DNA from: Ectopseudomonas toyotomiensis
GTDB lineage: Bacteria; Pseudomonadota; Gammaproteobacteria; Pseudomonadales; Pseudomonadaceae
NCBI RefSeq assembly: GCF_900115695.1
Contig: NZ_FOXK01000004.1
Location: 372,001-436,000 of the forward strand
DNA: 64,000 bases
Direction of reading: 5' to 3'
Below the pieces are notes generated by a model that saw nothing but the letters and a program-made list of their open reading frames with translations, was not told where the DNA came from and did not search any database. Both the position numbers and the translations under genes were made by a program. Within the stretch, counting starts at the first letter, position 1. Each line of letters begins with the position of its first letter. This document shows, one piece after another, positions 58,370 through 64,000 of this stretch.

Positions 58370-59077
58370 TCAGGTACCGCTCTGCAGCAGCATGTTACGC
58401 ACGTGGCCGATCGCCTTGGTCGGGTTCAGACCCTTGGGGCAAACGTTCACGCAGTTCATGATGCCGCGGCAACGGAACACACTGAACGGATCGTCCAGCG
58501 AAGCCAGACGCTCAGCGGTCTTGGTGTCACGGCTGTCGGCCAGGAAGCGATAGGCCTGCAGCAGTGCAGCGGGACCGAGGAACTTGTCAGGGTTCCACCA
58601 GAACGACGGGCAGCTGGTCGAGCAGCACGCGCACAGGATGCACTCGTACAGGCCATCGAGCTTCTCGCGCTCTTCCGGCGACTGCAGACGCTCGATGGCC
58701 GGAGCCGGCGTATCGTTCTGCAGGAACGGCTGCACCTTCTCGTACTGCTTGTAGAAGATGCTCATGTCGACGACCAGGTCACGAATGACCGGCAGACCCG
58801 GCAACGGACGAATCACCAGCTTGCCGCCCTTGAGGCCGGCAGCGGAGATCGGCGTGATGCAGGCCAGGCCGTTCTTGCCGTTGATGTTCATGCCGTCGGA
58901 ACCGCATACGCCTTCACGGCAGGAACGACGGTAGGAGAAGCCTTCGTCCTGCTCCTTGATCAGCGCCAGCACGTCGAGGACCATGATGTCCTTGCCGCCG
59001 GTGTCGACCTGGAAGTCCTGCATGAACGGAGCAGCGTCCTTCTCCGGGTTGTAGCGATAAACACTGACTTGCAACAT
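58370..59077 (-). CDS. sdhB: succinate dehydrogenase iron-sulfur subunit
   Basis: SdhB carries three Fe-S clusters linking FAD to ubiquinone. The 235-residue protein shows the [2Fe-2S] ligands in SCREGVCGSDG with a following Cys, and the two ferredoxin-type motifs LYECILCACCSTSCPS and CRGIMNCVNVCPKG. The ATG at 59077 (MLQVSVYRYNP) is taken because AAGGG lies 8 nt upstream; an in-frame ATG three codons earlier has none. It starts 11 nt after the sdhA stop. Confidence 0.98.
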   Translation of the reverse strand: MLQVSVYRYNPEKDAAPFMQDFQVDTGGKDIMVLDVLALIKEQDEGFSYRRSCREGVCGSDGMNINGKNGLACITPISAAGLKGGKLVIRPLPGLPVIRDLVVDMSIFYKQYEKVQPFLQNDTPAPAIERLQSPEEREKLDGLYECILCACCSTSCPSFWWNPDKFLGPAALLQAYRFLADSRDTKTAERLASLDDPFSVFRCRGIMNCVNVCPKGLNPTKAIGHVRNMLLQSGT

Positions 59078-59088
59078 ATCAGTCACCC

Positions 59089-60861
59089 TTAATAAGTCCG
59101 AACCTTGGGTTCAAATGCCGGAACGGTCTTCGGCGCGAAGTTGACATCACGTTTGGCAACGCGCTTCTCGCCTGGGAAGTACAGGGAGTGGCACAGCCAA
59201 TTCTGATCATCGCGCTCCTCGAAATCTTCACGAGCGTGGGCGCCACGGGACTCTTTACGAGCCTCGGCCGCGACCGCGGTCGCTTCGGCGACTTCGAGCA
59301 GGTTTTGCAGTTCCAGCGCTTCGATACGCGCAGTGTTGAACGCCTGGCTCTTGTCCGCGATTTTGACTTTCGCGATGCGCTCACGCAGGTCGGCCAGTTG
59401 TTGGATGCCCTTCTGCATGTATTCGCCGGTACGGAATACACCGAAGTAGTTCTGCATGCACTGTTGCAGCTCTTTACGCAGCGGGGCAACGTCTTCGCCG
59501 GTGCTGCGCTCGTTGACACCGGCCAGGCGCGACAGCGACTGTTCGATGTCGGTTTCGCTGGCGCCACGGACCTCCACGCCTTCTTTCAGCGCTTTTTCCA
59601 GGTGCAGGCCAGCGGCACGGCCGAATACCACCAGGTCGAGCAGGGAGTTGCCGCCCAGACGGTTGGCACCGTGCACCGATACGCACGCCACTTCACCTAC
59701 AGCGAACAGACCTTCGATGATCTTGTCATTGCCGTTGGCGTCCTGAGTGATGGCCTGGCCATGAATGTTGGTCGGCACGCCGCCCATCATGTAGTGGCAG
59801 GTCGGGATGACCGGGACCGGAGCGACGACCGGGTCGACGTGAGCGAAGGTCTTGGACAGTTCGCAGATACCCGGCAGACGGCTGTGCAGCACTTCTTCGC
59901 CGAGGTGGTCGAGCTTCAGCAGTACGTGGTCCTTGTCCGGGCCACAGCCGTTGCCGGCGATGACTTCCTTGACCATCGAGCGCGCAACCACGTCGCGACC
60001 GGCCAGGTCTTTGGCGTTCGGCGCATAACGCTCCATGAAGCGCTCGCCATGGGCGTTGATCAGGTAACCACCCTCACCACGGCAGCCTTCGGTGACCAGC
60101 ACACCAGCGCCGGCGATACCGGTCGGGTGGAACTGCCACATTTCGATGTCCTGCACCGGCACACCGGCACGCAGGGCCATGCCCACGCCGTCACCGGTGT
60201 TGATCAGCGCGTTGGTGGTGGAGGCGTAGATACGACCCGCACCGCCGGTGGCCAGAACCACGGCCTTGGAGCGGATGTAGACGGTTTCGCCAGTCTCGAT
60301 GCAGATGGCGATAACGCCGACGATGGCGCCGTCCTGGTTCTTCACCAGGTCAACCGCGTACCACTCGTTGAGGAACGAGGTGCCGGCTTTCAAGTTGGCC
60401 TGATACAGGGTATGCAGCAGTGCATGACCGGTACGGTCGGCAGCAGCGCAGGTACGAGCAGCCTGGGTCGGATTGTCCGGCCCCTTGGACTGGCCACCGA
60501 ACGGACGCTGGTAGATGCGGCCCTGCTCGGTACGGGAGAACGGCAGGCCCATGTGCTCGAGCTCGAACACGGCTTCCGGACCGACGGAGCACATGTATTC
60601 GATAGCGTCCTGGTCACCAATGTAGTCGGAACCCTTGACGGTATCGTACATGTGCCAGCGCCAATCATCGTTCGGATCGGCCGAAGCGATGGCGCAGGTG
60701 ATGCCACCCTGAGCGGAAACGGTGTGCGAACGAGTCGGGAACACCTTGGTGACCACGGCAGTCTTGTGACCGCCTTGGGCCAGTTGCAGCGCAGCACGCA
60801 TGCCGGCGCCGCCGCCACCCACGATGATGGCGTCATAGGAAAGAGTACGGATGCTAGCCAT
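59089..60861 (-). CDS. sdhA: succinate dehydrogenase flavoprotein subunit
   Basis: SdhA oxidises succinate to fumarate. The 590-residue protein has the FAD-binding [13 protein letters not shown] (15-27), the covalent flavin histidine His46 in [10 protein letters not shown], and active-site segments such as [13 protein letters not shown] and [13 protein letters not shown]. It follows sdhD by 3 nt, so the four sdh genes form one operon ahead of suc. Length and motifs are standard. Confidence 0.98.
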   Translation of the reverse strand: MASIRTLSYDAIIVGGGGAGMRAALQLAQGGHKTAVVTKVFPTRSHTVSAQGGITCAIASADPNDDWRWHMYDTVKGSDYIGDQDAIEYMCSVGPEAVFELEHMGLPFSRTEQGRIYQRPFGGQSKGPDNPTQAARTCAAADRTGHALLHTLYQANLKAGTSFLNEWYAVDLVKNQDGAIVGVIAICIETGETVYIRSKAVVLATGGAGRIYASTTNALINTGDGVGMALRAGVPVQDIEMWQFHPTGIAGAGVLVTEGCRGEGGYLINAHGERFMERYAPNAKDLAGRDVVARSMVKEVIAGNGCGPDKDHVLLKLDHLGEEVLHSRLPGICELSKTFAHVDPVVAPVPVIPTCHYMMGGVPTNIHGQAITQDANGNDKIIEGLFAVGEVACVSVHGANRLGGNSLLDLVVFGRAAGLHLEKALKEGVEVRGASETDIEQSLSRLAGVNERSTGEDVAPLRKELQQCMQNYFGVFRTGEYMQKGIQQLADLRERIAKVKIADKSQAFNTARIEALELQNLLEVAEATAVAAEARKESRGAHAREDFEERDDQNWLCHSLYFPGEKRVAKRDVNFAPKTVPAFEPKVRTY

Positions 60862-60864
60862 GAA

Positions 60865-61233
60865 TCAGAAACCCCACAGAATCTGCACGCCCCAGACGAA
60901 CATCGCGAACATCGCGATGCCACACACGGCCTGGAACAGGAAACGCACACCAGTCGCCCACTTGCCCAGCGCCATCGGCGTCAGGTAGTCGGTGGAGATG
61001 GTCCACATGCCAACCCAGGCGTGCACGCTCAGTGCAACAAGGGCCAGCAGGCTGAAGATGCGCATTGCGGTATGCGAGAACAGACCATGCCATTCGGCGT
61101 AGCCCATACCCGGATTACAGATCACATAGCCCAGCAGAAACAGCGTGTAAGCCGCGAGAACGACCGCAGAAACGCGCTGAGCCATCCAGTCATAGAGGCC
61201 CGAACGCGAGAAATTCGTGACATTAGTTACCAT
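60865..61233 (-). CDS. sdhD: succinate dehydrogenase membrane anchor SdhD
   Basis: The 122-residue subunit has three membrane helices. Its early RSGLYDWMAQRVSA segment includes residues contacting ubiquinone, and the later HAWVG segment gives a heme-ligand-type histidine environment. The ATG at 61233 lies inside the sdhC 3' end, which it overlaps by 7 nt, so translation is coupled. A start two codons earlier (GTG) is less likely because the GGGGGTG ribosome site would be too near. Confidence 0.95.
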   Translation of the reverse strand: MVTNVTNFSRSGLYDWMAQRVSAVVLAAYTLFLLGYVICNPGMGYAEWHGLFSHTAMRIFSLLALVALSVHAWVGMWTISTDYLTPMALGKWATGVRFLFQAVCGIAMFAMFVWGVQILWGF

Positions 61234-61601
61234 ATCCACACCCCCAGCAGCACGATCACTACCACCGCCACGACGACGACGATTTTCGAGCCCAGCTTGC
61301 CGCCTTCCAGCGTCTCACCGATGCCCATATCCATGATCAAGTGGCGCACACCGGCCACCAGGTGGTACAGCAGAGCGGACAACAGACCCCAGATCACGAA
61401 CTTGGCCAGCGGACTGGTCAGGCATTCTTTCACCTGGGCGAAGCCCTCCTCGGAGGTCAACGACTTGTCGAGGCCAAACAGCAGAATGGCGATACCGACA
61501 AAGAGGATGACACCGGAGATACGGTGAAGAATGGACGTGTAAGCGGTGATCGGAAGCTTGATAGTCCGAAGGTCTAGGTTTACAGGTCGTTGGCTATTCA
61601 C
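61227..61601 (-). CDS. sdhC: succinate dehydrogenase cytochrome b556 subunit SdhC
   Basis: The 124-residue subunit has three membrane helices. It shows the family segment SILHRISGVILF near residue 22, including quinone-site residues, and HLVAGVRHLIMD with the heme-ligand histidine. The start is a GTG (61601) giving NSQRPVNLDL, the usual N-terminus; no strong ribosome site is seen before it. A long leader of about 125 nt precedes it, allowing post-transcriptional control such as RNA or Hfq/Crc action. It heads the sdh-suc cluster. Confidence 0.95.
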   Translation of the reverse strand: MNSQRPVNLDLRTIKLPITAYTSILHRISGVILFVGIAILLFGLDKSLTSEEGFAQVKECLTSPLAKFVIWGLLSALLYHLVAGVRHLIMDMGIGETLEGGKLGSKIVVVVAVVVIVLLGVWIW

Positions 61602-61734
61602 GGCTTTTTTATCACACTGAGAGCCCCTAACGATCAGGGCAAAGTTGTTGGGAAGTGCACTGGCAAGGTACCCATCACCCAATGAGTGACAACCGCCATG
61701 ACACGGCCCTAAAGCCTGTGGCGGTCGGCCGCAG

Positions 61735-61763
61735 AGTATAGACAGTTAGCAGACTAATGACAA
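61735..61763 (-). promoter_or_regulatory. sigma-70-type promoter of sdhCDAB
   Basis: On the minus strand TTGTCA (61758-61763), a 17-nt spacer and TATACT (61735-61740) form a near-consensus promoter. Transcription would start near 61728, leaving a leader of about 125 nt before the sdhC GTG. Confidence 0.75.
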
Positions 61764-61877
61764 TGCAATGCCCTCCCCCAAAAAGCGCATTGCAGCCTTT
61801 AAACAAATGGCGTAAATAGCGCCCTTTTTTCGTTGAAAATACCGTTCAAACCCTTCTACTGCCTGGGTTCTCGCAAA

Positions 61878-61905
61878 TTGACTTTCGGATTTATCCCACT
61901 ATAGT
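61878..61905 (+). promoter_or_regulatory. sigma-70-type promoter of gltA
   Basis: TTGACT (61878-61883), a 16-nt spacer and TATAGT (61900-61905) lie 59 nt before the gltA ATG. Confidence 0.75.
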
Positions 61906-61964
61906 GGTGCGGGCCCTGCGTGGGGGGCTGTCTGATGATTTCAAGCATAACTAGGAGGCCACAT

Positions 61965-63248
61965 ATGGCTGACAAAAAAGCGCAGTTGATCATCGAGGGC
62001 AATGCCCCCGTCGAACTGCCCGTTCTGACCGGCACTGTTGGTCCCGATGTAATCGATGTGCGGAGCCTGACCGCCACGGGTCGGTTCACCTTTGATCCTG
62101 GTTTCATGTCGACCGCCTCTTGCGAGTCGAAGATCACCTATATCGACGGCGACAAGGGCATCCTGCTGCACCGCGGCTACCCCATCGAGCAGCTCGCCGA
62201 GCAGTCCGACTACCTGGAAACCTGCTACCTGCTGCTCAATGGCGAACTGCCGAGCAAGGAAGAAAAGGCCAAGTTCGTCAGCACCATCAAGAACCACACC
62301 ATGGTTCATGAGCAGTTGAAGACCTTCTTCAACGGTTTCCGCCGCGATGCCCATCCGATGGCCATCATGTGCGGGGTGGTTGGCGCCCTGTCCGCCTTCT
62401 ATCACGACTCGCTGGACATCAATAACCCGCAGCACCGCGAAGTGTCGGCCATGCGCCTGGTGGCCAAGATGCCGACCATCGCTGCCATGACCTACAAGTA
62501 CTCCATGGGTCAGCCCATGATGTACCCGCGCAATGACCTGAATTACGCGGAAAATTTCCTGCACATGATGTTCAACACGCCGTGCGAGATCAAACCGATC
62601 AGCCCGGTGCTGGCCAAGGCGATGGACAAGATCTTCATCCTCCATGCCGACCATGAGCAGAACGCCTCCACCTCCACCGTACGCCTGGCTGGCTCCTCGG
62701 GCGCCAACCCGTTCGCCTGTATCGCAGCCGGTATCGCCGCGCTGTGGGGCCCGGCACACGGCGGCGCTAACGAAGCCGTACTGGCCATGCTCGACGAGAT
62801 CGGTGACGTTTCGAACATCGACAAGTTCATTGCCAAGGCCAAGGACAAGAACGACCCGTTCAAGCTGATGGGCTTCGGTCACCGCGTCTACAAGAACCGC
62901 GACCCGCGCGCCACCGTGATGAAGCAGACCTGCGACGAAGTCCTCGGCGAGCTGGGCATCACCAATGACCCGCAGCTGGAACTGGCCATGCGCCTGGAAG
63001 AGATCGCCCTGACTGATCCGTACTTCAAAGAGCGCAACCTGTACCCGAACGTCGACTTCTACTCGGGCATCATCCTCAAGGCCATCGGCATTCCGACCTC
63101 GATGTTCACCGTTATCTTCGCCCTGGCACGTACCGTGGGCTGGATCTCGCACTGGAAGGAAATGCTCTCGGGTCCGTACAAGATTGGCCGTCCGCGCCAG
63201 CTGTACACCGGTTACGAGCAGCGCGACCTGCCGACCAACCGCGACTGA
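61965..63248 (+). CDS. gltA: citrate synthase (TCA cycle, type II)
   Basis: GltA condenses acetyl-CoA and oxaloacetate. The 427-residue protein is the long gram-negative type, with an N-terminal beta domain before the core. Active-site segments are [24 protein letters not shown] and NVDFYSGI (catalytic Asp). The ATG at 61965 has a strong AGGAGG 6 nt upstream; a longer in-frame reading of 15 codons is not supported. It is divergent from sdhC and has its own strong terminator. Confidence 0.98.
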   Translation: MADKKAQLIIEGNAPVELPVLTGTVGPDVIDVRSLTATGRFTFDPGFMSTASCESKITYIDGDKGILLHRGYPIEQLAEQSDYLETCYLLLNGELPSKEEKAKFVSTIKNHTMVHEQLKTFFNGFRRDAHPMAIMCGVVGALSAFYHDSLDINNPQHREVSAMRLVAKMPTIAAMTYKYSMGQPMMYPRNDLNYAENFLHMMFNTPCEIKPISPVLAKAMDKIFILHADHEQNASTSTVRLAGSSGANPFACIAAGIAALWGPAHGGANEAVLAMLDEIGDVSNIDKFIAKAKDKNDPFKLMGFGHRVYKNRDPRATVMKQTCDEVLGELGITNDPQLELAMRLEEIALTDPYFKERNLYPNVDFYSGIILKAIGIPTSMFTVIFALARTVGWISHWKEMLSGPYKIGRPRQLYTGYEQRDLPTNRD

Positions 63249-63263
63249 TAGCGTCCTGAGACG

Positions 63264-63294
63264 AAAAAGGCTGCCAATCTGGCAGCCTTTTTTT
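63264..63294 (+). terminator. intrinsic terminator between gltA and the START-domain gene
   Basis: Arms AAAAAGGCTGCC and GGCAGCCTTTTT enclose AATCT, followed by T residues, 16 nt after gltA. It may also serve the convergent START gene in the other direction. Confidence 0.9.
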
Positions 63295-63315
63295 ATTGCC
63301 TGGCGAGTATCTCGC

Positions 63316-63915
63316 TCAGCGCCCTTCCACTTTCGCTCGCAAACCCTGCAGCGTCTGCAGCGGCGCATCGACGACGAAGCTGTTGGCCAGCCAGGAGGGC
63401 ACGCTTCCACCCGGCTCGGTGTGCACCTCGTAGGTCACCTCCACCCTGCCCTGGTCCAGCGGTTTGAGATGCCACTCGCCGTCGACACGCTGCACCCGCA
63501 CGAACCCCTTCTCCTCCGGCAATCGCTGCGGCACCGCCTTGAGCAGGCGCGTGACAGCGCCGTCAGCATCGGTGCGCGTGGTCACCTGAATCACCGAATC
63601 ACGCGCCTTCACCGGCCAGGGCATCTCGAAACGGGTGTACAGCTCGCTCACATTACCCTCGGTCTCGAGCAGTCGCTGCTGCTGGCAACTGAAGATCCAG
63701 GAGCAGGATCCCGCGACATCTTCCTGCGCCGCCTGTACCGCGGCCAGATCAGCGTTGATCGTCACCACACCGCGATAGGCCTTGTACTTGGATCCGGGCA
63801 CGTCAGCCAGGTAAACGCTCACACCGTCTTCTTCGCGCTCCAGCTGCCACTGCCTCTCGGCAGCCTGGACAGCGGTCGCGCACAACATCATGGCCAGAAC
63901 GGAATAACGCATCAT
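63316..63915 (-). CDS. exported START-domain (StAR-like lipid-transfer fold) protein
   Basis: The 199-residue protein has a signal peptide (about 1-19, ending VQAA) and a START-like domain. Segments WQLEREEDGVSVYL, SKYKAYRGVVTINA and the C-terminal helix SWLANSFVVDAPLQTLQGL fit the fold, whose deep cavity binds lipids or other hydrophobic ligands. Two cysteines (GSCSWIFSCQQQ) may form a disulfide in the periplasm. The ligand is unknown. A gene of this type beside gltA is, to my knowledge, usual in Pseudomonas. GGGAG lies 9 nt before the ATG. It is convergent with gltA. Confidence 0.85.
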   Translation of the reverse strand: MMRYSVLAMMLCATAVQAAERQWQLEREEDGVSVYLADVPGSKYKAYRGVVTINADLAAVQAAQEDVAGSCSWIFSCQQQRLLETEGNVSELYTRFEMPWPVKARDSVIQVTTRTDADGAVTRLLKAVPQRLPEEKGFVRVQRVDGEWHLKPLDQGRVEVTYEVHTEPGGSVPSWLANSFVVDAPLQTLQGLRAKVEGR

Positions 63916-64000
63916 CTTCGAGCAACTCCCGGTGGGACTGTTTGCGTTTCGACCCGCACGGGCCGTGAGCGGTTCACATCGTCAGGCAGTCGCCTGCTCC

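Larger units (their letters stand above)
61602..61964. other. 363-nt divergent promoter region between sdhC and gltA
   Basis: It holds the sdhC and gltA promoters listed separately, about 140 nt apart and pointing away from each other, so their upstream regions are shared. Regulation by a common activator bound between them is possible. No additional gene is evident. An A-tract (CCCCCAAAAAGCG) lies near the middle. Confidence 0.6.

Noticed and set aside
59188..61527. A long plus-strand open frame opposite sdhA, sdhD and sdhC
   Set aside because: It is the antisense shadow of well-identified succinate dehydrogenase genes and has no recognisable domain.

Overview
The window reads as a chromosomal segment of a Pseudomonas (sensu lato). 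Supporting signs are the oprI murein-lipoprotein gene, a family I.1 lipase with its foldase and a sigma-54-type promoter, the rraA-cmaX-cfrX-cmpX run, the 2-methylcitrate cluster of the acnD/prpF type, GTAG-footed REP-like doublets, and high GC with dense short-gap gene packing. A mendocina/oleovorans/alcaligenes-type species is my guess. I see no tRNA, rRNA, CRISPR, phage or transposase gene, so this is core and soft-core chromosome.

Layout. 1-3730 (minus): cmpX (cut by the window edge), cfrX, cmaX, rraA and an alpha/beta hydrolase. 3900-7271: ppsA and its regulator ppsR, divergent, linking gluconeogenesis to its phosphorylation switch. 7337-14094 (minus): propionate catabolism by the methylcitrate cycle (GntR regulator, prpB, prpC, acnD, prpF; prpD is absent), with a 14-bp palindrome upstream as a likely operator. 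14400-17459 (plus): a three-gene operon of a retropepsin-like protease, a catalytically dead transglutaminase with membrane helices, and an ATP-grasp ligase. 17544-22978 (minus): two overlapping giant MalT-type LuxR regulators. 23143-27613: pabB, thrH, a divergent PAPS-reductase-like gene, cysB and a universal stress protein. 27743-31689: a 5'-nucleotidase, a ketopantoate-reductase-like gene, a thioredoxin-like gene, a PilZ protein and a DAHP synthase.

31781-43035: a small acetyltransferase, a GntP-type permease, oprI facing an L,D-transpeptidase, a Cys-rich small protein, tesA divergent from the ybbA/ybbP ABC pair, greB, a small unknown, then lipA and its foldase. 43039-47755 (minus): a gluconate-type locus in which a gluconokinase is fused in frame to the small TRAP-transporter subunit, followed by dctM, dctP and a LacI-family regulator. 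A TonB-dependent receptor diverges from it (47952-50036).

50193-63248: the TCA super-cluster, sdhCDAB, sucAB, lpdG and sucCD on the minus strand, with gltA divergent. It covers citrate synthase, 2-oxoglutarate dehydrogenase, succinyl-CoA synthetase and succinate dehydrogenase. Strong sigma-70-like promoters for sdhC and gltA lie back to back in the 363-nt gap. A secreted START-domain protein closes the window.

Themes: carbon flow (PEP synthase, methylcitrate cycle, TCA, gluconate) and envelope functions (mechanosensitive channel, OprI and its possible cross-linker, lipase secretion, the protease/ATP-grasp operon). The observations most worth following are the GntK-DctQ fusion, the protease/transglutaminase-like/ATP-grasp operon, the tandem MalT-type regulators and the divergent CysH-like protein.
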